Below are positions 37,732 through 46,402 of a DNA stretch of 64,000 nt, in pieces. The stretch lies in assembly GCA_963765725.1 (NCBI GenBank), contig CAVXXI010000003.1, positions 868,001 through 932,000 on the forward strand, in the 5' to 3' direction. The notes beneath the pieces were generated by a model. That model made no database searches. It was not told the origin of the DNA and saw only the letters and a program-made list of their open reading frames with translations. Source of the stretch: DASQEH01 sp963765725 (GTDB lineage Bacteria > Actinomycetota > Actinomycetes > Propionibacteriales > Nocardioidaceae). Each line of letters starts with the position of its first letter. Within the stretch, counting starts at the first letter, position 1. Position numbers and translations under genes: made by a program.

Positions 37732-38679
37732 TCAGAGCTTGCGGAGCCGGACGTACCGCACAGAGTGGTCGGCGTCCTTGCGGAGCACGAGCGTCGCCCG
37801 GCTGCGGGTGGGTTTGATGTTCTCCTCGAGGTTGGGACCGTTGATCGTGTCCCAGATGCGCTGCGCCTCGGCGATGGCTTCCGGCTCGGTGAGCCTCGCG
37901 TAGCGGCTGAAGTACGACGCGGGGTCGCGGAAGGCGGTCTCCCGAAGCCGGAGGAAGCGTGACGTGTACCAGTGACGGATGTCCGGGGTCGCCGCGTCGA
38001 CGTAGACGGTGAAGTCGAAGAAGTCGCGGACCGACAGGCCCACCTGACCGCGTGCCGTCACCCGGGCGGGCTGCAGCACGTTGAGCCCCTCGATCAAGAC
38101 GATGTCGGGCCGGTGCAGCTCCAGGCGCTGGTCGGGGACGACGTCGTACACGAGATGGGAGTAGACCGGCGCGGAGACGTCGTCCTTTCCGGACTTGATG
38201 TCGATGACGAACCGGAGCAGCGAGCGGCGGTCGTACGACTCGGGGAAGCCTTTCCGGTCGAGCAGGCCGCGGCGCTCGAGCTCGGCGTTCGGGTACAGGA
38301 AGCCGTCGGTCGTGACGAGCGCGACGTCAGGGTGCTCGGGCCAGTGGGCGAGCAGCTCACGCAGCAGCCGGGCCGTCGTCGACTTGCCGACGGCGACGGA
38401 GCCGGCGATCCCGATGACGAACGGGGTGCGCTGTGGCTGGGAGTCGCCGAGGAACGACTGGGTGGCGCGGTGCAGGGCGCCGACATGGCGGACGTACAGG
38501 CTCAGCAGCCTCGAGATCGGCAGGTAGACGTCCGACACCTCGCTGATGTCGAGCTCCTCACCGAGCCCCCGGAGCCGTTCGATCTCCGCCGCCGACAACG
38601 GCAGCGACATCGACTCCGCCAGCGCCGCCCAGGCCGAGCGGTCGAGCTCGACGTACGGCGACTGGTCCTCGGAGGGCAT
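37732..38679 (-). CDS. coaA: Pantothenate kinase, type I
   Basis: 315 residues. Phosphorylates pantothenate, the first step of CoA synthesis. P-loop GIAGSVAVGKSTTARLL near residue 93, TTDGFLYPNAELERRGLLDR, FPESYDRRSLLRFV and IEGLNVLQPARV are type I signatures. Divergent from acpS, which uses CoA as substrate; the 68-base divergent region contains TAGGCT as a possible -10 for acpS. Confidence 0.97.
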   Translation of the reverse strand: MPSEDQSPYVELDRSAWAALAESMSLPLSAAEIERLRGLGEELDISEVSDVYLPISRLLSLYVRHVGALHRATQSFLGDSQPQRTPFVIGIAGSVAVGKSTTARLLRELLAHWPEHPDVALVTTDGFLYPNAELERRGLLDRKGFPESYDRRSLLRFVIDIKSGKDDVSAPVYSHLVYDVVPDQRLELHRPDIVLIEGLNVLQPARVTARGQVGLSVRDFFDFTVYVDAATPDIRHWYTSRFLRLRETAFRDPASYFSRYARLTEPEAIAEAQRIWDTINGPNLEENIKPTRSRATLVLRKDADHSVRYVRLRKL

Positions 38680-38747
38680 GCGCCCACATTGTCACGTCGG
38701 ACCGGGCCGCCGTCGGTGGATAGGCTGACGCCCATGAGGCGGCTGCG

Positions 38748-39104
38748 GTGATCGTCGGCGTCGGGATCGACGTGGTCGACATCGAACGGTTCTCCGAGAC
38801 ACTGTCTCGTACCCCGTCCATCCGGACCAGGCTCTTCACCGAGCTGGAGCTCGAGCGTTCGCTGGCGTCGTTGGCCGCGCGCTTCGCGGCGAAGGAGGCG
38901 CTCGCGAAGGCGCTCGGCGCGCCGGCGGACCTGCGGTGGGTCGACGTGGAGGTCCGTACCGACGCGAGCGGGCGTCCGTCGATGTCGCTGTCGGGCACGG
39001 TGGCGCGGCGTGCCGCGGAGCTCGGCGTCGACGTCACGCACGTGTCGATGTCCCACGACGCCGGCATCGCGTCGGCGGTAGTCGTATTGGAGGCGAATCG
39101 ATGA
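38748..39104 (+). CDS. acpS: Holo-[acyl-carrier-protein] synthase
   Basis: 118 residues. Transfers 4'-phosphopantetheine from CoA to acyl carrier protein. Signatures VGVGIDVVDIERFSE (metal Asp) and RFAAKEALAKALGAP. GTG at 38748. Its stop overlaps the nnr ATG by 4 bases (ATGA). First of the acpS-nnr run. Confidence 0.97.
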   Translation: MIVGVGIDVVDIERFSETLSRTPSIRTRLFTELELERSLASLAARFAAKEALAKALGAPADLRWVDVEVRTDASGRPSMSLSGTVARRAAELGVDVTHVSMSHDAGIASAVVVLEANR

Positions 39105-40477
39105 GGTCGGCGTACACGGTCGAGCAGATCCGTCGGGCCGAGGGCGAGCTGATGGCGACGCTGCCGGCGGGTGCCCTGATGCAGCGGGCGGCCGCGGGGC
39201 TCGCGACGGCGTGCGCGCAGTTCCTCGGCGGTGTCTATGGTGCGCGCCTGCTCGTGCTCGCAGGCTCCGGCGCAAACGGTGGCGACGCGTTGTACGCCGC
39301 GGCCCGGCTCGTCCGTCGGGGTGCCCGTGCGGAGGCCGTTCTGCTGGCAGAGACAGCACACGAGGGCGGCCTCGCCGATTTCCTCGCCGCCGGCGGGTAC
39401 GTCGTCGACGAACCCGGTGAGTACGACGTCGTGCTCGACGGGATCGTCGGGATCGGTGGCAGAGGAGGACTCGACGAGCGGGCCTCCGGGCTCGTGGACG
39501 GGCTCACGGCACCGGTGGTGGCGGTGGACGTCCCCAGCGGGATCGGCGTCGACTCCGGTGAGCTGGCCGGCCCGCACGTCGAGGCGGCGGTGACGGTCAC
39601 GTTCGGTACGCACAAGGTCGGGCTGTTCGTTGACCCCGCCGCACAGGCAGCGGGCTCGGTGGAGCTGGTGGACATCGGTCTCGACCCGTACCTGGGCGAC
39701 CCCGCGGTGCAGGTCCTGCAGGACGACGACGTGCGCCGCCTGGTGCCGAGGCCCGCCCACGACGCCCAGAAGTACTCGCGTGGCCTGCTGGGGATCGAGG
39801 CGGGCTCGGCGCAGTACACGGGGGCGGGGCTGCTGGTGACGTCGGCTGCCGTGGCGACCGGGCTGGCGGGCATGATCCGGTACAACGGCGGAGCGGACGC
39901 CCTCGTGCGCAGCGCACACCCGGAGGTGGTGATCGGTCCGGGACAGGTACAGGCTCACGTTGTCGGCCCGGGGCTGGGGCAGGGACAGGGCGACACGGTG
40001 CGGCGGGTGCTCTCCGACGGGCTGCCGACGGTCGTCGACGCCGACGCGCTGGCTGAGCTGCCCTCCCGGTGCAGCGGTCCGGTGGTGCTGACCCCGCACG
40101 CAGGGGAGCTCGCACGGATGCTGGACCGGGACCGTACGGACGTCGAGGCCCGGATGCTCGAGGCCGCCACTACCGCGGCGAAGCGGTGGGACGCGGTCGT
40201 TGTGTTGAAGGGCGCACGTGCGGTGATCGCCGCTCCCGACGGGCGGATCCGGGTCAACGCCACGGGGGTGCCGTGGCTCGCCACCGCGGGTGCGGGCGAC
40301 GTGCTCGCGGGCATCACCGCGACGCTCCTCGCCGCCGGACTCGACTGTTTCGACGCCGCGTCGGCCGGGGCGTGGCTGCACGGGTCGGCGGCGACGCTCG
40401 CCTCGCGCGGCGGCCCGCTCAGCGCGACCTCGGTCGTGGCGTCGATCCCCGACGCGCTTCGGGCCGTCCTCGCCTGA
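39101..40477 (+). CDS. nnr: Bifunctional NAD(P)H-hydrate epimerase/dehydratase
   Basis: 458 residues, repairing hydrated NADH/NADPH. N-terminal YjeF_N epimerase domain (~1-205: VLAGSGANGGDALYAAARLV, VVAVDVPSGIGVDSGE) fused to the C-terminal ribokinase-like dehydratase (~215-455: VLTPHAGELARML, and TAGAGDVLAGITATLLAAG with the catalytic Asp in GAGD). ATG at 39101 within the acpS end fixes the start. Followed by a 337-base gap filled with repeats. Confidence 0.95.
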   Translation: MRSAYTVEQIRRAEGELMATLPAGALMQRAAAGLATACAQFLGGVYGARLLVLAGSGANGGDALYAAARLVRRGARAEAVLLAETAHEGGLADFLAAGGYVVDEPGEYDVVLDGIVGIGGRGGLDERASGLVDGLTAPVVAVDVPSGIGVDSGELAGPHVEAAVTVTFGTHKVGLFVDPAAQAAGSVELVDIGLDPYLGDPAVQVLQDDDVRRLVPRPAHDAQKYSRGLLGIEAGSAQYTGAGLLVTSAAVATGLAGMIRYNGGADALVRSAHPEVVIGPGQVQAHVVGPGLGQGQGDTVRRVLSDGLPTVVDADALAELPSRCSGPVVLTPHAGELARMLDRDRTDVEARMLEAATTAAKRWDAVVVLKGARAVIAAPDGRIRVNATGVPWLATAGAGDVLAGITATLLAAGLDCFDAASAGAWLHGSAATLASRGGPLSATSVVASIPDALRAVLA

Positions 40478-40492
40478 CCGCCGACCGTCCAG

Positions 40493-40640
40493 GGCTGTCC
40501 CGCCGACCGGGCGGGAATGTCGCCTCGACCGGGCAGGAATGTCGCCTCGACTGGGCGGGAATGTCGCCTCGACTGGGCGGGAATGTCGCCTCGACTGGGC
40601 GGGAATGTCGCCTCGACTGGGCGCAGATGTCGGCGCCCCG
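40493..40640 (-). repeat. 22-bp repeat array, reverse orientation (about 7 units)
   Basis: Units of 22 bases, type GAATGTCGCCTCGACTGGGC, begin at 40515, 40537, 40559, 40581 and 40603, with degenerate units at 40493 and 40625. Read on the minus strand the unit becomes GACATTCCCGCCCAGTCGAG, about 16 of 22 positions equal to the unit of the array that follows (GACATTTGCGCCCGCTCGAA). It is therefore the same family turned round. Confidence 0.88.
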
Positions 40641-40651
40641 CATTTGCGCCC
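40619..40651. other. Hairpin at the orientation switch
   Basis: GGGCGCAGATG (40619-40629) pairs with CATTTGCGCCC (40641-40651) over all 11 positions (one G-U), with an 11-base loop tcggcgccccg. It lies exactly where the 22-bp arrays change direction. In RNA form it could act as a terminator for nnr, or in DNA form be the mechanical centre of the inversion; there is no T-run. Confidence 0.7.
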
Positions 40652-40799
40652 GCTGGACCAAGCTTTTGCGCCCACTGGACCGACTTTTGTACCCGCTCGA
40701 ACCTGCTTTTGCGCCCGCTCGAACCGACATTTGCGCCCGCTCGGCCCGACATTTGCGCCCGCTCGACCCTGCTTTTGCGCCCACTCGACGGGAGGTTGG
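40641..40799 (+). repeat. 22-bp repeat array, forward orientation (about 7 units)
   Basis: Units of type CATTTGCGCCCGCTCGAACC have their conserved G (of TTTG) at 40646, 40668, 40689, 40711, 40733, 40755 and 40777; one step is 21, the others 22. The array ends about 15 bases before the alr start and contains no stop codon in the alr frame, so alr could look N-terminally extended. Confidence 0.88.
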
Positions 40800-40814
40800 C
40801 ACAATGTCAGCGTC

Positions 40815-42086
40815 ATGACCCCCGCCCACTCCGACGCCTCAGGTACTGCCGACGCCACCGGCAGCGCCAGGCCCGCCGGTACGGCCAATGCCCCGGCTGG
40901 CGTCGAGCGGGACGGTACCGCCGAACGGCTGCGTACCGCGGTGCTCTCGGGCCAGGAGAAGCCGGTACGGGCCGAGGCGGTCGTCGACCTGGACGCCATC
41001 AGCACCAATGTCGCCGCCCTGCGCGAGCACGTCGGCGGACGTGAGCTGATGGCCGTGGTGAAGGCCGACGGCTACGGCCACGGCATCGTGGAGTCGGCGG
41101 CCGCCGCCCGCCGAGGCGGCGCCGACTGGCTCGGCGTCGCCCTGCTCGACGAGGCGCTGTACCTGCGATCCAGAGGCGACAAGGGCCCGATCCTGTCCTG
41201 GCTCGCCGTACCGGGTGAGCGGTACGCCGACGCGATCGAAGCCGACGTCGAGGTCGCCGCGTACAGCGTCGAGCAGCTGGCCGAGATCGCCGCCGCGGCA
41301 CGGCACACCGGTCGGCGAGCTCGGGTTCAGCTCAAGGTCGACTCCGGCCTGGGCAGGGGCGGCGCGCACCCCGACGACTGGCCGGTGCTCGTCGACGAAG
41401 CGGCCCACCTGCAGTCCCTCGGCGCCGTCGAGGTCACCGGCGTGTGGTCGCATCTCGCGTGCTCCGACGATCCCGAGCACCCCTCCGTACGCGCGCAGAC
41501 GTCGCAGTTCGAGGTGGCCGTGCAGTGCGCCCGCGACAGCGGTCTGGACCCGCAACACCTCCACCTCGCGAACTCGGGCGGCGTGCTCAACCTGCCCGAG
41601 ACCTGGTTCACCATGGTGCGTCCCGGGATCGTCGTCTACGGCATCTCGCCGACGGCCGACGGCTCGTCGACCGTGCCGGTGACAGCGGCGATGACGCTGC
41701 ACGCGACGGTCGCCCTGACGAAACGGGTGCACGCCGGGCAGGGCGTCTCCTACGGACACACCTACGTCACCGATCGCGACACCACGCTCGCGTTGATACC
41801 GCTCGGCTACGGCGACGGCATCCCGCGGCACGCGTCGGGGCGCGGCCCCGTAGTCGTGGGCGGCCAGCGGTTCACCGTCGCCGGGCGGGTATGCATGGAC
41901 CAGTTCGTCCTCGACGTGGCGGACACCGACGTCAGGGCTGGTGAGGTGGCCGTGGTCTTCGGAGACGTCCGGCGAGGCGAGCCGACGGCTCACGAGTGGG
42001 CGGCGGCCGCCGACACGATCGGGTACGAGATCGTCACCCGCCTCAGCTCGCGGGTGCCCCGGCGCTACCTCGGCGGCGGCACGTGA
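40815..42086 (+). CDS. alr: Alanine racemase
   Basis: 423 residues. PLP enzyme making D-alanine for peptidoglycan. The PLP lysine is in MAVVKADGYGHGIVESA (~residue 80), the catalytic tyrosine in GVSYGHTYVTDRDT, and the C-terminal domain has VAGRVCMDQFVLDV. The ATG at 40815 leaves a ~45-residue Ala/Thr/Gly-rich lead before VRAEAVVDLDAI; a later start is possible. The upstream gap consists of 22-bp arrays. Its TGA is overlapped by the next gene (GTGA). Confidence 0.96.
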   Translation: MTPAHSDASGTADATGSARPAGTANAPAGVERDGTAERLRTAVLSGQEKPVRAEAVVDLDAISTNVAALREHVGGRELMAVVKADGYGHGIVESAAAARRGGADWLGVALLDEALYLRSRGDKGPILSWLAVPGERYADAIEADVEVAAYSVEQLAEIAAAARHTGRRARVQLKVDSGLGRGGAHPDDWPVLVDEAAHLQSLGAVEVTGVWSHLACSDDPEHPSVRAQTSQFEVAVQCARDSGLDPQHLHLANSGGVLNLPETWFTMVRPGIVVYGISPTADGSSTVPVTAAMTLHATVALTKRVHAGQGVSYGHTYVTDRDTTLALIPLGYGDGIPRHASGRGPVVVGGQRFTVAGRVCMDQFVLDVADTDVRAGEVAVVFGDVRRGEPTAHEWAAAADTIGYEIVTRLSSRVPRRYLGGGT

Positions 42087-43180
42087 CCGCGGCCTCGACT
42101 GTACGGCGCTATGCGGGTCTCGCCGGAGGGGTACTCGGTGTAGCGGCGGCCGGGGCCGGCGCGGCGGTCCTGGCCGAGCGCCGGCTCACATCCCGGCGGC
42201 GTGCACGACTCCGTCCCGAGTTGGGGTCGCTGCGCGGCGAGCGCCGCGACGTCGTCGCGGATGACGGCGTACGGCTCGCCGTCGAGGTCGACGAAGCAGC
42301 GGTGGGGATCGCCGGCGGTGACGGACGAGGGCTCGGTACGACCCTGGTCTTCGTACACGGGTACGCCCTGAACCTCGACAGCTGGCACTTCCAGCGCAAG
42401 GCGCTGCGCGGCCGGCACCGGCTCGTCCTCTACGACCAGCGGTCGCACGGCCGCTCGGCCCGGTCGCCGTCGGACCACTGCACCATCGACCAGCTGGGTC
42501 GCGACCTCGCCACAGTTCTCGACGCGCTGGTCCCCGACAATCCCGTGGTCCTCGTCGGACACTCCATGGGCGGCATGACCATTCTCGCCCTCGCCGAGCA
42601 GCGTCCCGAGTGGTTCGGTGACCGGGTGGCGGGCGTCGTGCTCGCCTCCACCAGCGCCGACAGCCTCAATGCCGAGACGTTGGGCTTCCCGGGGCTTCCC
42701 GGCCGGCTGCTCCACCAGCTCACGCCGGCGCTGATGGCCACGCTGGCGCACGCCCCCCGTCTCGTGGAGACGGGCCGGCGCGCCGGGTCCGAGTTCTCGT
42801 ACGTGCTGACGCGCAGGCTCGGGTTCGGTCGGCACGTCGCACCGGAGATCGTGGAGTTCACCGACGCGATGCTGGCCGCGACGCCGTTCGAGGTAGTGGC
42901 GGACTTCTTCCCCGGCTTCGACGTGCACGACAAGCGCAACGCCCTGCCGGCGCTGCAGTCGCTGCCGTGCGTCGTGGTCTGCGGCAGTCTGGACGCCATC
43001 ACCCCCGTCGAGACCTGCCGTCGCATCGCCGAGCTCGTGCCGTCGGCCGACTTCGTCGAGGTCGCCGACGCCGGCCATATGGTCATCCTCGAGCGTCCGG
43101 ATGAGGTCACCGACGCGATTACCGACCTGCTGTCGCGGGCCGACCTGGGCGCGACGCCCGGTGAGCCGGTGAGCCGATGA
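42083..43180 (+). CDS. Alpha/beta hydrolase, membrane-anchored
   Basis: 365 residues. One hydrophobic segment at ~10-32 (LAGGVLGVAAAGAGAAVLAE) suggests an N-terminal anchor. Oxyanion segment FVHGYALNLDSW, nucleophile elbow GHSMGGM, acid region VCGSLDAITPVE, catalytic His in DAGHMVILERP. Substrate unknown; the alr-hydrolase-tsaE order is common in Actinobacteria. GTG start overlaps the alr stop; stop overlaps the next gene. Confidence 0.9.
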   Translation: MTAASTVRRYAGLAGGVLGVAAAGAGAAVLAERRLTSRRRARLRPELGSLRGERRDVVADDGVRLAVEVDEAAVGIAGGDGRGLGTTLVFVHGYALNLDSWHFQRKALRGRHRLVLYDQRSHGRSARSPSDHCTIDQLGRDLATVLDALVPDNPVVLVGHSMGGMTILALAEQRPEWFGDRVAGVVLASTSADSLNAETLGFPGLPGRLLHQLTPALMATLAHAPRLVETGRRAGSEFSYVLTRRLGFGRHVAPEIVEFTDAMLAATPFEVVADFFPGFDVHDKRNALPALQSLPCVVVCGSLDAITPVETCRRIAELVPSADFVEVADAGHMVILERPDEVTDAITDLLSRADLGATPGEPVSR

Positions 43181-44133
43181 GCGACCTCAGCGTCCGGGAG
43201 GCGGTGCCTGGCGACGCGGAGGTGGTGCGAGACGTCATCCGTACCGCGTTCGAGGCGCGCCCGGCCCTCGACCCTCCTACCACCGCGCTGGCCGAGACTG
43301 TCGACTCGGTGCGGGCGGCCCTGCACCACCACGGGGGTCTGCTGTGTCACGTGGACGGTGTCGCGGCCGGGGCGCTGCTGTTCGCGGACACCGGCTCGGC
43401 CCTGCGCCTGCAACGCGTGAGCGCGGTACCCCGCTTCCAGTCCCGTGGCGTCGCGTCAGCGATGGTCGGCGTCGCCGAGGAGGTCGCCGCCGCCCGCGGG
43501 TACGACGACGTGTCCCTCCTGGCACGGTCGGAGCTCCCTGACACGGTCACGTTCTGGCGCCGCCGGGGGTACGCCGAGGTCTCGCGCGCCGGTACCAGCG
43601 TGACGCTGGCCAAGGCTTTGCCGGTCCAGGTGCGCGCGCCTGCCGCCGACGACGCGCGTGAGGCCGGGCGACGCCTCGCCGGCCTCCTCCGGCGCGGCGA
43701 CCTCGTCATCGCGACCGGTGATCTCGGCGCCGGCAAGACGACCCTGGTACAGGGGATCGGCGCCGCACTGAACGTCCGGGGCGACGTCACCTCGCCCACC
43801 TTCGTGATCTCACGCATCCATCCGTCGCTCGTCGGCGGTCCCGCGCTCGTGCACGTGGACGCCTACCGTCTCGGCGATGAAGCGGAGCTCGACGACCTCG
43901 ACATCGACGCGTACGTCGAGGACTCCGTCACGGTCGTCGAGTGGGGCGAGGGCGTCGCGGAAGGTCTCGCGACCGACCGCCTGCGCGTACATCTCGCCCG
44001 GCGCCACGGGGGAGCCGACGAGTCGGACACCGGTGACGACACGCGGGAGATCTTCGTGACGCCCGTCGGCGCGCGGTGGGTGGGAGCCGGCGTGCGTACC
44101 GCGATGGCTGGGTCGCGCCGGGACTCCGCCTAG
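43177..44133 (+). CDS. tsaE: GNAT acetyltransferase fused to TsaE
   Basis: 318 residues in two parts. Residues ~1-150 are a GNAT domain (LSVREAVPGDAEVVRDVIRT, VPRFQSRGVASAMVGVAEEV). Residues ~152-300 are TsaE, the ATPase of tRNA t6A37 synthesis: Walker A ATGDLGAGKTTLVQGIG, SPTFVISRIHPS, VDAYRLGDEAELDDLDI and VVEWGEGVAEGL. TsaE acts with TsaB and TsaD, encoded next. The role of the GNAT part is unknown; RimI-type enzymes are neighbours in this operon. ATG overlaps the hydrolase gene. Confidence 0.93.
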   Translation: MSDLSVREAVPGDAEVVRDVIRTAFEARPALDPPTTALAETVDSVRAALHHHGGLLCHVDGVAAGALLFADTGSALRLQRVSAVPRFQSRGVASAMVGVAEEVAAARGYDDVSLLARSELPDTVTFWRRRGYAEVSRAGTSVTLAKALPVQVRAPAADDAREAGRRLAGLLRRGDLVIATGDLGAGKTTLVQGIGAALNVRGDVTSPTFVISRIHPSLVGGPALVHVDAYRLGDEAELDDLDIDAYVEDSVTVVEWGEGVAEGLATDRLRVHLARRHGGADESDTGDDTREIFVTPVGARWVGAGVRTAMAGSRRDSA

Positions 44134-44144
44134 GCTCGGTCTCC

Positions 44145-44774
44145 ATGCTCCTCGCCTTCGACACCGCAACGCACGCGGTCACGGTCGCACTGCACGACGG
44201 CCGTGATCTCGTCGCCGAGTCGACCGTGGTGGACGCGCTCCGGCACGGGGAGCTGCTGGCGCCGGGGATCGACCGCGTGCTCACCCAGGCCGGCGCCCGG
44301 CCAGCCGACATCACGAGGATCGCCGTCGGAGTCGGCCCGGGACCGTTCACCGGCCTGCGGGTCGGCATCGTCACCGCCCGGGTCATGGGCTACGCGCTGC
44401 AGGTCCCGGTCGACGGGATGTGCACGCTCGACATCGTCGCGGCGGCCGTACGGTCGGATGGCTCGCCCTTCCTGGTCGCGACCGACGCGCGGCGCAAGGA
44501 GGTGTACTGGGCTCGCTACGACGCCTCTGGCCGGCGCCTGACCGAGCCGGCCGTGGACGTCCCGGCCGCAGTCGCCTGCGATGACCCGGTAGCCGGGCGC
44601 GGCCCGTTGCTGTACCCGGACGCCTTCCCGACCGCTGTCGAGCCGGAGCTCCCGCGTGCCGCCGATCTGGCCCGCCTGGTCGTCTCCGGCGGCGCGAGCC
44701 TCCTCCCCGCCACGCCGCTGTACCTGCGGCGGCCCGACGTCGCGCACCCCAGCGAACGCAAGCGGGTGTCGTGA
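44145..44774 (+). CDS. tsaB: tRNA t6A biosynthesis protein TsaB
   Basis: 209 residues, ASKHA fold without catalytic metal residues: LLAFDTATHAVTVALHDGRD, GVGPGPFTGLRVGIVTARVM, LVATDARRKEVYWARYDASG. Partners TsaD in making threonylcarbamoyl-adenosine at position 37 of ANN-decoding tRNAs. ATG at 44145, twelve bases after the fusion gene; TAGGCT lies 12 bases upstream. Stop overlaps rimI by 4 bases. Confidence 0.94.
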   Translation: MLLAFDTATHAVTVALHDGRDLVAESTVVDALRHGELLAPGIDRVLTQAGARPADITRIAVGVGPGPFTGLRVGIVTARVMGYALQVPVDGMCTLDIVAAAVRSDGSPFLVATDARRKEVYWARYDASGRRLTEPAVDVPAAVACDDPVAGRGPLLYPDAFPTAVEPELPRAADLARLVVSGGASLLPATPLYLRRPDVAHPSERKRVS

Positions 44775-45325
44775 TAGGCATCCGCCGTGCCTCCCCGGCC
44801 GACCTCGACGCTCTCGCCTCGCTCGAGCGGGTGGTGTTCGACCACGGCGCCTGGTCGCCGCGGTCGCTCGAGGAGGAGCTCGAGCGAGCCGGTCAGGGAA
44901 GGCTGCTGCTGGTGGCCGCCGACGGCGGCGAGGTCGTGGGGTACGCGGCGTTGGCGTACAACGACGACTCCGCCGACCTGCTGCGGGTCGCCGTCCACCC
45001 GGACCGTCGCCGGCAGGGCGTCGCTCGGCGGCTCTGCGACGAGATCCTCGCCGGCGTCGGGCCGGGAGGTACGCGGGTCCTGCTCGAGGTGGCCGCCGAC
45101 AACGAGGCGGCGACGGCGCTGTACTCGCGGCTCGGGTTCGCCGAGATCGACCGGCGGCGGCGGTACTACGGGGGGTCGGCGGATGCCGTGGTCATGGAGC
45201 GTGTGCTGACCGCCGCCGGCGCGCAGCAGGTCCGGTCCGCGTCAGGGGGTCCGGCTGTCGACGCCGGCCCGGTCGATGCGGGACACCTGCAGGGCCGGCG
45301 GGCCGACGAGGACGACGCGCGGTGA
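44771..45325 (+). CDS. rimI: Ribosomal protein S18-alanine N-acetyltransferase
   Basis: 184 residues. GNAT fold: IGIRRASPADLDALASLERV, acetyl-CoA loop RVAVHPDRRRQGVARRL, and EVAADNEAATALYSRLGFAE near the end. Position between tsaB and tsaD is the classic location of RimI. The last ~45 residues after VVMERVL are a Gly/Ala-rich tail. GTG start overlaps tsaB; stop overlaps the tsaD GTG. Confidence 0.93.
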   Translation: MIGIRRASPADLDALASLERVVFDHGAWSPRSLEEELERAGQGRLLLVAADGGEVVGYAALAYNDDSADLLRVAVHPDRRRQGVARRLCDEILAGVGPGGTRVLLEVAADNEAATALYSRLGFAEIDRRRRYYGGSADAVVMERVLTAAGAQQVRSASGGPAVDAGPVDAGHLQGRRADEDDAR

Positions 45326-46368
45326 CGGAGCAGCCGTTGGTGCTCGGCATAGAGACGTCATGCGACGAGACGGGCGTCGGCGTGGTCCAAGGGACCACGT
45401 TGCTGGCGGACGCGGTCGCCTCGAGTGTCGAGGAGCACGCCCGGTTCGGGGGCGTCGTGCCCGAGGTCGCGAGCCGCGCACATCTCGAGGCCATGCAGCC
45501 GATGATCGAGCGCGCCTGCCGTCAGTCGGGCGTGGCGCTTTCCGACGTGGATGCGCTCGCCGTCACGTCGGGTCCTGGACTGGCGGGGGCGCTACTGGTG
45601 GGTCTGGCTGCTGCCAAGGCGCTGGCGTTGACGCTGGGCAAGCCGTTGTACGGGGTCAACCACCTGTCCGCCCACGTGGCCGTCGACCAGCTCGAGCACG
45701 GACCGCTGCCCGAGCCGTGCATCGCCCTGCTCGTCAGCGGTGGTCACTCGAGCCTGCTCCTGGTCGAGGATGTGACCGCCGGCGTCGAGCCCCTCGGCGC
45801 CACCGTCGACGACGCCGCAGGAGAGGCCTTCGACAAGGTCGCCCGGCTGCTCGGCCTGCCGTTCCCCGGTGGGCCGCACATCGATCGGGTAGCGAGGGAG
45901 GGTGGGTCGGTGTCCATCGACTTCCCGCGCGGGCTCTCGTCGCGGCGTGACCTCGAGCGTCACCGGTTCGACTTCTCGTTCAGCGGCCTCAAGACGGCCG
46001 TCGCGCGATGGGTAGAGGCGCGCGAGCGCTCCGGCGAGCCGGTCCCGGTCGCCGACGTCGCGGCGGCCTTCCAGGAAGCCGTCTGCGACGTGCTGACCCG
46101 GAAGGCCCTCGACGCGTGCACCACCACGGGCGCGCGCCATCTCGTCATCGGCGGTGGAGTGGCGGCGAACTCTCGGCTCCGGTCGCTCGCGGAGCAACGG
46201 GCCGAGCGAATCGGCGTGAGAGTCCGTGTGCCACGGCCCGGGCTGTGCACCGACAACGGCGCGATGGTCGCGGCGCTCGGCTCCGAGCTGGTACGCCGTG
46301 GCAGGACGGCCTCGGCCCTCGACTTCGGCGCCGACTCGTCCATGCCGCTGACGACGGTGGTCGCCTGA
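45322..46368 (+). CDS. tsaD: tRNA t6A37 threonylcarbamoyltransferase TsaD
   Basis: 348 residues. Transfers the threonylcarbamoyl group to A37. Starts VLGIETSCDETGVGVV; metal-binding H-x3-H in NHLSAHVAVDQLEH; LLVSGGHSSLLLVED; GEAFDKVARLLGLPFPGGP; IGGGVAANSRLR; CTDNGAMVA. GTG start at 45322 inside the rimI stop. Ends the acpS-to-tsaD block and is followed by a strong hairpin. Confidence 0.97.
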   Translation: MTEQPLVLGIETSCDETGVGVVQGTTLLADAVASSVEEHARFGGVVPEVASRAHLEAMQPMIERACRQSGVALSDVDALAVTSGPGLAGALLVGLAAAKALALTLGKPLYGVNHLSAHVAVDQLEHGPLPEPCIALLVSGGHSSLLLVEDVTAGVEPLGATVDDAAGEAFDKVARLLGLPFPGGPHIDRVAREGGSVSIDFPRGLSSRRDLERHRFDFSFSGLKTAVARWVEARERSGEPVPVADVAAAFQEAVCDVLTRKALDACTTTGARHLVIGGGVAANSRLRSLAEQRAERIGVRVRVPRPGLCTDNGAMVAALGSELVRRGRTASALDFGADSSMPLTTVVA

Positions 46369-46371
46369 CCC

Positions 46372-46394
46372 GACCGCCGGACCGGCCGGCGGTC
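46372..46394. terminator. GC hairpin after tsaD, probably bidirectional
   Basis: GACCGCCGG (46372-46380) and CCGGCGGTC (46386-46394) form a perfect 9-bp stem with a 5-base loop. It fills the 34-base gap between the convergent tsaD and GNAT genes. No T-run follows. Confidence 0.6.
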
Positions 46395-46402
46395 CGCGGC
46401 CC

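Noticed and set aside
40290..40814. Possible N-terminal extension of alr through the repeat arrays
   Set aside because: The extra residues are just repeat units translated in rotating frames; the family core starts after 40815.
38558..41008. A long minus-strand open frame across coaA, acpS, nnr and the alr-side repeats
   Set aside because: Antisense to well-identified enzymes; composition is Arg/Pro/Gly-rich and without family resemblance.
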